Source: an uncultured Bacilli bacterium
Lineage (GTDB): Bacteria; Bacillota_I; Bacilli_A; RF39; UBA660
Assembly: GCA_947627835.1 (NCBI GenBank)
Contig: CANQXM010000031.1
Coordinates: forward strand, 1-12,967
DNA: 12,967 bases
Reading direction: 5' to 3'
Part shown: one piece after another, positions 1-7,385 of the stretch
Layout: each line of letters opens with the position of its first letter
How positions within the stretch are numbered: the first letter of the stretch is position 1
Made by a program: the position numbers and the translations under genes
Notes under the pieces: model-generated
Database searches by the model: none
Told to the model about the DNA's origin: nothing
The model's input: the letters and a program-made list of their open reading frames with translations, nothing else

Positions 1-25
1 GACAAATTCAGTAGTAGCGTTTCAT

Positions 26-793
26 ATGAGTATAATCATAAGTGTGAATTTATTTATAATAGGAGCCGTTCTAGGTTCCTTTTATCGCGTACTAGCAACG
101 AGATTACCAAATGGCAAGTCAATTATTTACCCAAGTTCTCATTGTGAATATTGTAATCATCCATTATCTTGGATCGAATTAATTCCCATTATTTCCTACA
201 TATTGCAAAAAGGAAAATGTAAAAAATGTCATCATCCCTTAGAAATCGGATATTTACTAAGTGAATTGGGAACTGGCTTATTATTTGTAATATCCTACTT
301 AAAATTTGGTCTCTCCGCCGACTTCTTAATTTCGATTCTTTTATCGAGTTTACTCGTAATTATTTTTATTAGTGATATGAAATACATGATCATCTTAGAT
401 TCGCCCTTAATTATGACACTCCTAATTAGTTTCATAATCAAATGGCTAAATAGCGGCATAGAAAGTGCCTTACTCGCTACTGCCAGTGGTTTCTTTACTT
501 TTTTACTAATGTTGTTAATTAGTAAATTTGGAAGCATTTTATTTAAGAAAGAAGCCTTAGGTGGGGGAGATATTAAACTATCCTTTGTAATGGGATTTAT
601 ATTAGGATTTCCCATGGCAATGATTGCTTTAGTATTGGCAACCTTTTTAGCACTACCTTATGCAACAGCATGTCTACTATTAAAAAAAGATCATGTCGTT
701 CCCTTTGGACCTTTTTTAATCTCCGCGTTATGGCTCGTGTTTCTATTCTATGAAAAGTTTTCAAACATTTTAAATTTTCTCTTTTTAATTTAA
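26..793 (+). CDS. pilD: Type IV prepilin peptidase / N-methyltransferase (PilD/ComC family)
   Basis: Polytopic membrane aspartic protease that cleaves, and in this family often N-methylates, type IV prepilins or competence pseudopilins. The 255-residue protein has the complete domain order. An N-terminal membrane segment ends in GSFYRV, followed by the cytoplasmic zinc loop with two CxxC pairs (C40/C43 and C65/C68). About six further membrane segments carry the catalytic aspartates D117 (ISDMKY) and D182 (GGGD, the GxGD motif). The family PFGPF motif is at 226-230. Length is normal. The start at 26 fits family N-termini, but no ribosome site precedes it and the frame stays open to the window edge, so the true start could lie upstream. 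Two TAG stops at 12-17 in another frame may mark the end of the previous gene. In Bacillus comC occupies the same place upstream of spoIIB. The partner ATPase is encoded 1.4 kb away on the opposite strand. Confidence 0.95.
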   Translation: MSIIISVNLFIIGAVLGSFYRVLATRLPNGKSIIYPSSHCEYCNHPLSWIELIPIISYILQKGKCKKCHHPLEIGYLLSELGTGLLFVISYLKFGLSADFLISILLSSLLVIIFISDMKYMIILDSPLIMTLLISFIIKWLNSGIESALLATASGFFTFLLMLLISKFGSILFKKEALGGGDIKLSFVMGFILGFPMAMIALVLATFLALPYATACLLLKKDHVVPFGPFLISALWLVFLFYEKFSNILNFLFLI

Positions 794-814
794 AGAAAAG
801 CAGGGTGGTATATA

Positions 815-2131
815 ATGGAAAAAATAAAAAAATTCTTTATCCTTTTCACAATCATCATTTTAGCAATGACGATTTTATGTGGAACCATAGAAAATGGTTT
901 ATTACTAAGCATTCTTTCATTTTTAGCAATTTATCTATTTGTAGATAAAATCAAATTCAAACATTTTCTCCTTTTTTTGATTTCCTTTTCGCTGATTACC
1001 AAAATAGCAGGAATTCTTCTTATTAAAACGCCATTAACTGGGGACTTCATTCTCATGTATGACACAGCCAAACATATTGCGAAAGAGGGGATTCATACAC
1101 CCATTCATGGTTACTTCAATATTTGGGGATACCAATTATTTCATGTTCTTTATGAAGCCATGATTTTAAAATGTATTGATAGCGCATTTATTTTGAAATT
1201 ACTAAATGTCTTTTATTCAACTGGAATTACCGTTTTTATTTATCTCATTGTCAAAAAACTTACCAATGAAAAAACTGCTCGTATCACAAGTCTTTTATAT
1301 ACGATTGCCCTATATCCACTTTATCTAAATACCATCTTAGGAAACCAACAACTTGCCTTATTACTAGCTTTAGCAGGGATATACCTTCTGTTATATAAAA
1401 AAGATTCGCGAAGGAAATGGATCCTCATTGGTATTTTATTAGGAATTAGCCACTTAGAACGCAACGAAGGAATCGTTTATGTAGCAACCGCCATTTTCTA
1501 TCTTTTTCTATCACAACCAAATTGGAAGAAAAATTTACAAAAAAGTGCCATTTTAATTTGTACTTTTCTTCTTACCGTCACCATTCCTTCAGCAGTTGTC
1601 CGTGAGTTGCAAATCAATCGTATTGGTTTTGGCAATGCCAATCCTGAATGGAAATTTTTACTGGGATTTAACTCAGAAACATATGGTGTTTATGATAAAA
1701 ATGATGAAGCCTATGCAAGTGATTTAGAAATTCAGCATCAAGAACTAATAAAGAGAGTTTTGGACGTAAAAAAATGGCCGGTATTATTTTATAACAAAAT
1801 AAAAATTCAATTTTTATATGCAAGTTTTGGTGCCAGTTTCGATGATTTAAATGCTGGAAGTACCACGCAAAATTTAAAAGAAACCATTTTTAACTACATC
1901 CGGGTCATGAACTTTTTCATCATTGTACTAGCATTTTATGGAATATTTAAAGAAAAAATAAAAGGGGAAGCAACCTTCTTTATGATTAACTTCTTACTAT
2001 TTTTCGGAGCTTATATGTTAATTGAAATTAGTGCTCGCTATTACTACAATCCACAGGTAACCTTATTTATCTTATCATCCTTAGGAATCAACAAACTACT
2101 AACCAAAATTGAAAAAAAGAAACGACCCTAA
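815..2131 (+). CDS. Polytopic GT-C-type glycosyltransferase-like membrane protein
   Basis: A 438-residue protein with about ten hydrophobic segments, resembling the PMT/ArnT/GT39-like GT-C glycosyltransferases that use lipid-linked sugars outside the membrane. Visible support is an extracytoplasmic loop after the second or third membrane segment with a likely catalytic aspartate (D77, in PLTGDFILMYDTA). A further helical pair follows, then a conserved-looking SHLERNEG (212-219), comparable to the R-x-E-G segment seen after the middle helices in this family. The C-terminal third has a short soluble loop at about 280-330 and then two or three helices, ending in a lysine-rich tail. A GGGTGG ribosome site at 803-808 precedes ATG 815. 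It lies 21 bases after pilD and probably shares its transcript. The acceptor is unknown; pilin or cell-wall polymer glycosylation is only an inference from the neighbourhood. The exact family is uncertain. Confidence 0.65.
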   Translation: MEKIKKFFILFTIIILAMTILCGTIENGLLLSILSFLAIYLFVDKIKFKHFLLFLISFSLITKIAGILLIKTPLTGDFILMYDTAKHIAKEGIHTPIHGYFNIWGYQLFHVLYEAMILKCIDSAFILKLLNVFYSTGITVFIYLIVKKLTNEKTARITSLLYTIALYPLYLNTILGNQQLALLLALAGIYLLLYKKDSRRKWILIGILLGISHLERNEGIVYVATAIFYLFLSQPNWKKNLQKSAILICTFLLTVTIPSAVVRELQINRIGFGNANPEWKFLLGFNSETYGVYDKNDEAYASDLEIQHQELIKRVLDVKKWPVLFYNKIKIQFLYASFGASFDDLNAGSTTQNLKETIFNYIRVMNFFIIVLAFYGIFKEKIKGEATFFMINFLLFFGAYMLIEISARYYYNPQVTLFILSSLGINKLLTKIEKKKRP

Positions 2132-2144
2132 TTCGTTTCTTTTT
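2114..2144. terminator. Bidirectional intrinsic terminator between convergent genes
   Basis: A 12-bp perfect stem (2114-2125 with 2133-2144) and a 7-base loop (CCCTAAT), with A-rich left and T-rich right arms, so it can end transcription on both strands. It contains the stop codon of the glycosyltransferase gene in its loop and touches the stop codon of pilB. Confidence 0.85.
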
Positions 2145-3555
2145 AAATATCAAGCATTTCCATTTCAGAGACTTGGTTTTCCGGTGGTTCTGGAAAAGTA
2201 GGATCCGAAAGCGTTTCAGGTTTCTTTTCTTCAGTTTCTACTTCGCTGGTTTCTACGTTCTGAGAATCATTCGTGATTTCATCTTGAACTTCTTCGTTGT
2301 CACTAGAAGTAAGATTCCGTCTTTTTCCAATGATAGCATCTTTTAATTCGCTATCGTTTTCACCTAAGTCATCATCGACATCAATAACCCGTAAGACTTC
2401 TTCAAAACTCGTAAGGCCTTCCATAACTTTTAAAAGACCATCTTGTAAAATCGAAGTCATATCTTCATTATCATAAATTAAATGACGAAGATCTTCTTTT
2501 CGCATGTTATTTACGACCGCATCACGAATATCTTGGTTAATGACTAAAACTTCATGTAATGCCACGCGTCCTTTATATCCGTTATAACATTCGCTACAAC
2601 CAACCGGAGTATATAAATCCGTTACATCCATGTGAAGAGCACTTTTAAAAACCGCTTGTTCATAAGGTGTAGCTTTTCTAGAACTACGACATTTCGGACA
2701 TAATTTTTTACATAAACGCTGAGAAATAATTCCTTCCAAAGCACTTCCAAGTAAATACCGTTCAACATCCATATCTACCAAACGTTCAATGGTATTCAAA
2801 GAATTATTGGTGTGGATCGTCGATAAAACCAAATGCCCAGTAATCGAAGCACGAACTGCAATTCTTGCGGTTTCATTATCACGAATTTCACCAATCATAA
2901 TAACATCCGGGTCTTGACGTAAAATACTACGAAGAGCACTAGCAAAAGTAAGTCCAATCTCACTCATAGTTTGAACCTGATTAACACCAGCTAATTTCAT
3001 CTCGACTGGGTCTTCTACGGTAATAACATTTCTAGCTGTCGTATTTAAAATTTGTAGCATCGTATAAACCGTAGTAGATTTACCAGTACCCGTAGCACCG
3101 GTTACCATGACAATCCCGTTTGGTTTTTTAATAATTCGCTGAACTTTTTCGTAATTTTTTGAAGAGAAACCTAACGTTTCAAGTCCTTGCAAACTCATTG
3201 AATAATCCAAGATACGAATAACGACCTTTTCTCCATAAACAGTCGGTAAAGAAGAAACACGCAAATCCAAATTGAGTCCATCAACATTGCTTCGAATGGC
3301 CCCATCTTGAGGAAGTCGAGACTCTGTAATATTCATCCCAGCAATAATTTTAATTCGCGTAATTAAATTTTTCTTCACGGCAGCAGGAACCTGAGCGTAC
3401 ATGACAAGCTCGCCATCAATCCGAATGCGAACCATCAAATCAGTAGGAGTTTGATCAAAGTGAATATCACTAGCTTTTCTACGAGCAGCATCAATGATCA
3501 TATCGTTAACAATTTCTACAATTGGCATATTATCATAATCGTATTGTCGAATCAC
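2143..3555 (-). CDS. pilB: Type IV pilus / type II secretion assembly ATPase (PilB/GspE family)
   Basis: Cytoplasmic hexameric ATPase that powers extension of a type IV pilus or competence pseudopilus. All family boxes are present in the 470 residues. The N2 domain has SDIHFDQ (29-35) and RIDGEL. Walker A is GATGTGKS (153-160) and the Asp box is EDPVE. Walker B is DPDVIMIGEIRD (215-226), and the His box runs H241 to H248. A zinc tetracysteine (C286xxC289, C320xxC323) is typical of PilB/GspE rather than PilT. The usual N-terminal N1 domain is missing: the protein starts directly at N2. A 75-residue acidic, proline/glutamate-rich tail (about 395-470) follows the ATPase core. The start is GTG, chosen because GAGGTG (3561-3566) lies 5 bases upstream. 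It is transcribed alone from its own promoter, against its neighbours. Its partner peptidase PilD is nearby; no pilins or PilC are in the window. Confidence 0.93.
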   Translation of the reverse strand: MIRQYDYDNMPIVEIVNDMIIDAARRKASDIHFDQTPTDLMVRIRIDGELVMYAQVPAAVKKNLITRIKIIAGMNITESRLPQDGAIRSNVDGLNLDLRVSSLPTVYGEKVVIRILDYSMSLQGLETLGFSSKNYEKVQRIIKKPNGIVMVTGATGTGKSTTVYTMLQILNTTARNVITVEDPVEMKLAGVNQVQTMSEIGLTFASALRSILRQDPDVIMIGEIRDNETARIAVRASITGHLVLSTIHTNNSLNTIERLVDMDVERYLLGSALEGIISQRLCKKLCPKCRSSRKATPYEQAVFKSALHMDVTDLYTPVGCSECYNGYKGRVALHEVLVINQDIRDAVVNNMRKEDLRHLIYDNEDMTSILQDGLLKVMEGLTSFEEVLRVIDVDDDLGENDSELKDAIIGKRRNLTSSDNEEVQDEITNDSQNVETSEVETEEKKPETLSDPTFPEPPENQVSEMEMLDI

Positions 3556-3588
3556 ACTAACACCTCAAATTCCCCATATTCTTTTATC

Positions 3589-3617
3589 ATTATACAAGAT
3601 TATAGAGAAAAGAACAA
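3589..3617 (-). promoter_or_regulatory. Promoter of pilB
   Basis: On the minus strand TTGTTC (3617-3612), a 17-base spacer and a perfect TATAAT (3594-3589), about 34 bases upstream of the GTG start. It is divergent from the promoter candidate of the SPOR-protein operon. Confidence 0.7.
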
Positions 3618-3670
3618 GTAGAGAAACAAGGTTTGTAAGACAAAATGTGTGCTTTTTTTTAAAACCCAAA

Positions 3671-3679
3671 TGCTATGAT
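3671..3679 (+). promoter_or_regulatory. Candidate extended -10 promoter of the spoIIB-like/radC/mre operon
   Basis: TGCTATGAT is an extended -10 element without a recognisable -35. Transcription would start near 3686, giving a leader of only about 9 bases that barely contains the GGTGA ribosome site. This is plausible because it resembles other promoters in the window, but it is not certain. Confidence 0.45.
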
Positions 3680-3694
3680 GACCTTGGTGATTTT

Positions 3695-4123
3695 ATGAAA
3701 AAAAGTTTAAAGACCATTCTCTTCTCCGTGATTTTAGGAATTTCGTTATCAGTTGTAACCCTTTATTATTTAACCAAAGAAACAACGTTAAATGAAGAAG
3801 TAAATGCCTTGCAAATTGGTGTTTATCAAAACAAAGAAAATGCGCAAAAAGTTGTAGAATCCTATCCAGGTTCCATCATGATAGAAGAAGATGGCTTTTA
3901 CCGAGTTTATATAGCGATTGCTTTAGGAAATGGTTGGACGGATACCCTAGAAAAACACTATGAAGAAGAAAACATTGAAGTATATCCAAAATCCATAAAG
4001 GTATCCAAACAACTGTATGAAGAATTAGACCAATATACAAATGTAATTGGCAAAGTAGATTGGAATGTCCTTGCGAAAATCAATCAAGAATTAATGAAAA
4101 AACTAAAAGGAGAAGTACTGTGA
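3695..4123 (+). CDS. Membrane-anchored SPOR-domain protein, SpoIIB-like by position
   Basis: A 142-residue protein with a lysine-rich N-terminus and one membrane segment (about 6-26). It then has a compact domain at about 37-100 with the SPOR pattern: LQIGVYQNKENAQ, later GFYRVYIAIA, then a second half rich in helix. SPOR domains bind denuded septal peptidoglycan. It sits between pilD and radC, exactly where Bacillus has spoIIB (between comC and maf-radC), so a SpoIIB-like division or engulfment role is likely. It is much shorter than Bacillus SpoIIB. ATG 3695 is preferred over the in-frame ATG at 3647 because GGTGA (3686-3690) precedes it and it starts directly with a membrane anchor. The upstream alternative would put a Cys-containing, promoter-derived stretch before the anchor. 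Its TGA overlaps the radC GTG. Confidence 0.7.
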   Translation: MKKSLKTILFSVILGISLSVVTLYYLTKETTLNEEVNALQIGVYQNKENAQKVVESYPGSIMIEEDGFYRVYIAIALGNGWTDTLEKHYEEENIEVYPKSIKVSKQLYEELDQYTNVIGKVDWNVLAKINQELMKKLKGEVL

Positions 4124-4806
4124 ATTATACAATAAAACAACTGCCAAAAGAAGAACGACCACGCGAAAAAATGAAAGAACTCGGACTTGCAAGTTTAACC
4201 GATGTTGAACTGCTTGCCATCTTATTAAAAAGTGGTACGAAAAATGAATCGGTAAAAGTATTAGCAACCAAAGTGATGCTACGTTATCACACCCTGCGTG
4301 CTTTACAAAAGACCAGCTTAGAAGAACTTATGAAAATTAAAGGAATCAAAGAAGCCAAAGCCATGAGTATTTTATGTGCGATTGAACTAGGAAATCGCTT
4401 GCAAAAAGAACCCATAAAAGAAAAAAAGAAAATTGAAACACCCAAAGATTTGTACGATTACTTCCATCTAGACCTAGAAAAAGAAACGCAGGAACATTTC
4501 ATCGCCGTCTTCTTAAATACGAAAAATGAAATTTTATCGTTCAAAACAATTTTCATCGGCAGTGCCAATAAAAGCATTGTTCATCCAAGAGATATCTTTA
4601 AAGAAGCCATTCGTTCTTCTGCTGTAAAAATGATGGTCCTTCACAATCATCCAAGTGGCGATCCAACTCCAAGTAAAGAAGATATAAATTTTACCAAAAG
4701 ACTCATGAAAGCTGGAGAACTCATGCAAATTCCTTTATTAGATCATGTTATCATCGGAATGAATCAATATTATAGCTTTTATGATAACTTTGATGAAAAT
4801 GGGTAG
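4120..4806 (+). CDS. radC: RadC family JAMM/MPN-domain protein
   Basis: A 228-residue member of the RadC (UPF0758) family. The N-terminal part has KEERPREK (10-17) and a helix-hairpin-helix-like segment, SLEELMKIKGIKEAKA (66-81). The C-terminal MPN/JAMM metalloprotease-like domain carries the zinc motif H175-x-H177-PSG...PS..D188. The biochemical role is unsettled: despite its name the family is probably not a dedicated DNA repair factor, and some members act in mobile elements or competence. The start is taken as GTG 4120, which overlaps the preceding TGA (GTGA) and has AAAGGAGAA just upstream, rather than the in-frame ATG at 4060 lying inside the previous gene. The resulting length is normal for the family. 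It precedes mreC as in Bacillus, but mreB is not between them. Confidence 0.93.
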   Translation: MNYTIKQLPKEERPREKMKELGLASLTDVELLAILLKSGTKNESVKVLATKVMLRYHTLRALQKTSLEELMKIKGIKEAKAMSILCAIELGNRLQKEPIKEKKKIETPKDLYDYFHLDLEKETQEHFIAVFLNTKNEILSFKTIFIGSANKSIVHPRDIFKEAIRSSAVKMMVLHNHPSGDPTPSKEDINFTKRLMKAGELMQIPLLDHVIIGMNQYYSFYDNFDENG

Positions 4807-4825
4807 AATAAGATGAGGTGAACCA

Positions 4826-5482
4826 ATGAAACGTTTTGCAAATACCAGTCTTTTTTTCTTTTTTTTGCTTTGCTTTTTCATAAAAGAAGAATTTCCAAAA
4901 TTTCAAATTCAAACATTACAAGAACCAGCATGGATTACAGAATACAATGAAAAAAATCAAGCACAGAAATGGTCGGAAATCGAAAAATTATACGAAATTC
5001 CTACAAATTACGAAACCATCATTTATTCGCGAATTTACACAGCAGACGTTTCTAGTTTATTTGATACCATCACCATCTTAAAGGGAAGTGAAGAGAATAT
5101 TAAACCCCAAAGCGCGGTCATTAATGAAAAAGGCCTTATAGGAATCATCGAAAGTTCTACCAAAAATACCAGTATTGTAAAACTTCTTACGCATCCGAAA
5201 ACACAAATTTCCGTTAAAATCAGAGATAATTATGGCGTTCTAACCGGAAATGAAAATCAAGAATTATGGATTTTACACATTCCCAAAGAAGCCGAAATCA
5301 ATTTCGGAGATGAAGTATTCACATCAGGATTAACAAAAATTCCTGAAAACATTCCCGTCGGGAAAGTAGTAGAAATCAAAGAAGATGAAGTAGGATTAAC
5401 GAAAAAAATAAAAGTAGCTCCGTATTACCAAAAAGAAGAAATTTATTATGTTGCCATACTAGGTTGTGAAAATGATGAATAG
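4826..5482 (+). CDS. mreC: Cell-shape protein MreC
   Basis: Bitopic membrane protein that links the elongasome to extracytoplasmic peptidoglycan synthases. In the 218 residues there is a short cytoplasmic tail, one membrane segment (about 8-20) and a short predicted helical linker. The two-lobed beta domain then has the family signatures: INEKGLIGII (about 99-108), VKLLTHP, ISVKIRDNYGVLTG and GDEVFTSGL followed by IPVGKVVEI. It is shorter than common MreC proteins, mainly in the coiled-coil and C-terminus. GAGGTGA (4815-4821) lies just upstream of the start. It follows radC by 19 bases and overlaps mreD, so it is translated in one operon. MreB is not encoded here. Confidence 0.9.
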   Translation: MKRFANTSLFFFFLLCFFIKEEFPKFQIQTLQEPAWITEYNEKNQAQKWSEIEKLYEIPTNYETIIYSRIYTADVSSLFDTITILKGSEENIKPQSAVINEKGLIGIIESSTKNTSIVKLLTHPKTQISVKIRDNYGVLTGNENQELWILHIPKEAEINFGDEVFTSGLTKIPENIPVGKVVEIKEDEVGLTKKIKVAPYYQKEEIYYVAILGCENDE

Positions 5483-5855
5483 TTTTTTATTATTGGATTT
5501 ATTCTTTTCAAAAAATCCCATTTTCTTTGCAGATTTCTTACTTTTAGCCATTGCCAAAAAAGAAGTCTTGCCTTATTCGTTGCTAATTGCCATCTTTCTT
5601 TTGTATGATTTAACTTTTTTTCAAACGAAAGGACTCATTGTATTATCATTTTTCATAGTAAAAATAATCAATGATCATCTGAAACTCAAACCAAAGTTAG
5701 TTCGATTAAATTTATTATTTCTCGCTTTTTATCTATTTTTAACCTTAATAACCAAACATTCCTACAGGGCCTTATTTACTAACTTTTTTATTCAAAAATG
5801 GCTTTTGATGAATTTATTAGCATTTCTTTTTCTAAATCCAAAGAGAAACTCATAA
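5472..5855 (+). CDS. mreD: Cell-shape membrane protein MreD (short)
   Basis: A small, very hydrophobic protein (127 residues from ATG 5472) with about four to five membrane segments and little extramembrane sequence. Its identity rests on position directly behind and overlapping mreC, its hydropathy, and weak MreD-like features (LLLDLFF at the start, LIVLSFFIVKII in the middle). It is shorter than the usual 160-170 residues. A frame-compatible GTG at 5466 and a second ATG at 5475 are alternative starts. ATG 5472 is favoured because AGG (5461-5463) is about eight bases upstream. Translation is probably coupled to the end of mreC. Confidence 0.75.
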   Translation: MMNSFLLLDLFFSKNPIFFADFLLLAIAKKEVLPYSLLIAIFLLYDLTFFQTKGLIVLSFFIVKIINDHLKLKPKLVRLNLLFLAFYLFLTLITKHSYRALFTNFFIQKWLLMNLLAFLFLNPKRNS

Positions 5856-5873
5856 AATAAAATAGGTGATGAC

Positions 5874-6494
5874 ATGGACGAATTAAACTTTCAAATCGAT
5901 CGTTTAAAAAAGAAACATCAAAAAATAGAACCTGCCAAAAAACCCAAAACCAAAACATCTTGGCAAGCTTTAAAAAAAGAATGCTTACTGGGAATCATAC
6001 TGGTACTAGGGTGTTCGATTTTTATTTTTGCAAAAGAAGAAAATAAAGAAATCTTTAAACACGAAGTCTTTGAAAAAAGTTTATCATTTACCAAATTAAA
6101 CAATTGGTATACCAATCTCTTTGGAAGTCCATTGCCAGTGCAGTCCATTCCATCCGGCATGCAAGCAGTAAATGAATCTGTTGAAAATTTTGAATATCAA
6201 AAATATCACGATGGGATTATTGCTTACGTACCAAAAGAAAGCACGGTAAATACACTAAATAGTGGGATTGTCGTCTTCATCGGTGAAAAAGAAAACTATG
6301 GACCAATTGTCATTGTTCAAGGCATTGATGGCGTTGATGTCTGGTATGGAAACATTACAAATATCAATGTAAGTCTTTATGATTATGTCGAAAAACAAAG
6401 TATTATTGGAAGTGCCATCGAAAGTCATATCTATTATGTAATAGAAAAAGATGGGATGTATTTAAATTATGATGAATATCTTAGCCAAATTTAA
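5874..6494 (+). CDS. spoIVFA: SpoIVFA-like protein with degenerate LytM (M23) domain
   Basis: A 206-residue protein with a positively charged cytoplasmic N-terminus (1-36), one membrane segment (about 37-52), a linker, and a C-terminal LytM/M23-type fold (about 110-206). The fold is seen in LNSGIVVFIGEKENYGPIVIV, VWYGNI, VSLYDYVEKQSIIG and YYVIEKDGMYLNYDEYL. The zinc ligands of active M23 peptidases are missing: the usual H-x-H is HIY here and the first histidine is replaced. It is therefore a scaffold, as in SpoIVFA, which holds the SpoIVFB protease in check in Bacillus. This protein immediately precedes and overlaps a SpoIVFB homologue. AGGTGATG just before ATG 5874 is a good ribosome site. 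No convincing separate sigma-E promoter was seen upstream, so transcription may come from the mre operon. Confidence 0.8.
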   Translation: MDELNFQIDRLKKKHQKIEPAKKPKTKTSWQALKKECLLGIILVLGCSIFIFAKEENKEIFKHEVFEKSLSFTKLNNWYTNLFGSPLPVQSIPSGMQAVNESVENFEYQKYHDGIIAYVPKESTVNTLNSGIVVFIGEKENYGPIVIVQGIDGVDVWYGNITNINVSLYDYVEKQSIIGSAIESHIYYVIEKDGMYLNYDEYLSQI

Positions 6495-7254
6495 GATTCA
6501 TTTTCTAACGTATCTATGTATCCTAATTGCTTGTTTGACAGGATATTTAAAAAACATTTTTCTCATCTTGCTAATTATTTGTATCCATGAACTAGGGCAT
6601 ATTTTATGGATTAAGCATTACGAATATGAAATTGAAAAAATAGAAATTTTCCCCTTTGGAGGAGTAACCACCATTAGAAAACCCATCAATACACCTTTAA
6701 AAGAAGAACTTTCAATCGCCCTTGGAGGAGTCAGTTTAGAACTTTGTTTGATTCCAGTCTTTGTTTTCTTGTATCATCAAGGATTCATAAATCCATATAC
6801 CTACCAGTTATTTCATTACTATAATAAAGCCATTCTTTTATTTAATATCTTGCCAATCATTCCTTTAGATGGGAGTATTTTTTTCCATTCTCTTTTAGAA
6901 TTTTTCTTGCCTTATAAAAAAGCTTACCAAATCTTTTTAATCAGTAGCGCCATCATGTTATTTATCTTTTTAGGTTATCTTATCAAAAACACGTTAAATA
7001 ACTACATGATTGCATCATTATTACTCGTGAAATTCTATGATGCCTTACAAAATCGCCAATATATTCAAAACAAATTTTATCTAGAGCGCTATCTTTATGA
7101 AATTCCGTATGAGAAAATTGAAAGCCATCCATATCCAGCTCTCGAAAAACTAAAAAAAGATACCTTACATTTCTTTTGGTACAAAGATCGCTATCTGCAC
7201 GAAAAAGTCTTTTTACAAAAGCACTTTCACCAAGAAAAAGAGAATACACATTGA
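6469..7254 (+). CDS. spoIVFB: SpoIVFB-like site-2 (M50) intramembrane metalloprotease
   Basis: Intramembrane zinc protease; in Bacillus SpoIVFB releases sigma-K from pro-sigma-K in the mother cell. The 261-residue protein shows HELGH (H40, E41, H44) in a membrane segment. This is followed by FPFGGVTTI and, in a later segment, NILPIIPLDG (126-135) with the third zinc ligand D134. About six hydrophobic segments cover residues 10-195. The C-terminal 65 residues are charged (NRQYIQNKFYLERYLYEIPY...), but I do not recognise a complete CBS domain as in Bacillus SpoIVFB. The start overlaps the end of spoIVFA by 26 bases, implying coupling. ATG 6469 or the adjacent ATG 6472 could be used. Its TGA stop lies inside the -35 box of the rplU promoter. 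Confidence 0.88.
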   Translation: MMNILAKFKIHFLTYLCILIACLTGYLKNIFLILLIICIHELGHILWIKHYEYEIEKIEIFPFGGVTTIRKPINTPLKEELSIALGGVSLELCLIPVFVFLYHQGFINPYTYQLFHYYNKAILLFNILPIIPLDGSIFFHSLLEFFLPYKKAYQIFLISSAIMLFIFLGYLIKNTLNNYMIASLLLVKFYDALQNRQYIQNKFYLERYLYEIPYEKIESHPYPALEKLKKDTLHFFWYKDRYLHEKVFLQKHFHQEKENTH

Positions 7255-7279
7255 CTATCCCAAGAAAGTTTGATAAAAT
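7251..7279 (+). promoter_or_regulatory. Promoter of the rplU-ysxB-rpmA operon
   Basis: TTGACT (7251-7256), a 17-base spacer and TAAAAT (7274-7279) preceded by TGA (extended -10). This is the strongest promoter match in the window. The -35 box includes the spoIVFB stop codon. Predicted start of transcription is near 7286. Confidence 0.85.
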
Positions 7280-7285
7280 ATCCAT

Positions 7286-7380
7286 GTTTTGAGAAGTGAG
7301 AGCTTTCAAAAACCGCTCGAAATAGGTTTATAAAACGAAAGTTACCTTTGTTCGGCGCGTCTTAAATAACAGAAGGAGGT
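7286..7380 (+). ncRNA. L21-type ribosomal protein leader RNA
   Basis: A leader of about 95 bases before rplU, in the place of the Firmicutes L21 autoregulatory leader. Visible pairings are AGCTTTC (7301-7307) with GAAAGTT (7337-7343), enclosing AAACC (7310-7314) with GGTTT (7325-7329). CCTTTGTT (7345-7352) can also pair with AACAGAAGG (7368-7376, one bulged G), which would occlude the AGAAGGAGG ribosome site. Assignment to the known L21 leader family rests on position and shape, not on a covariance search. Confidence 0.65.
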
Positions 7381-7385
7381 ATGAA

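Noticed and set aside
295..615. Minus-strand open frame of 106 codons inside pilD
   Set aside because: Shadow of the peptidase gene; no ribosome site, and the translation looks like low-complexity antisense of membrane helices.
811..816. TATAAT at the start of the glycosyltransferase gene
   Set aside because: It overlaps the ATG itself, so it cannot be a promoter for that gene, and no -35 is present.
3647..3694. Upstream ATG for the SPOR protein
   Set aside because: It precedes the candidate promoter, lacks a ribosome site and would place a Cys-rich stretch before the membrane anchor.
4060..4119. Upstream ATG extension of radC
   Set aside because: It lies inside the preceding gene; GTG 4120 with its ribosome site and GTGA overlap gives the family length.
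4534..4728. Minus-strand open frame inside radC
   Set aside because: Short antisense shadow over the JAMM motif.
5918..6160. Minus-strand open frame inside spoIVFA
   Set aside because: Antisense shadow without ribosome site.
6983..7309. Minus-strand open frame spanning the end of spoIVFB and the L21 leader
   Set aside because: It lies antisense to a well-defined protease gene and promoter, and has no family features.
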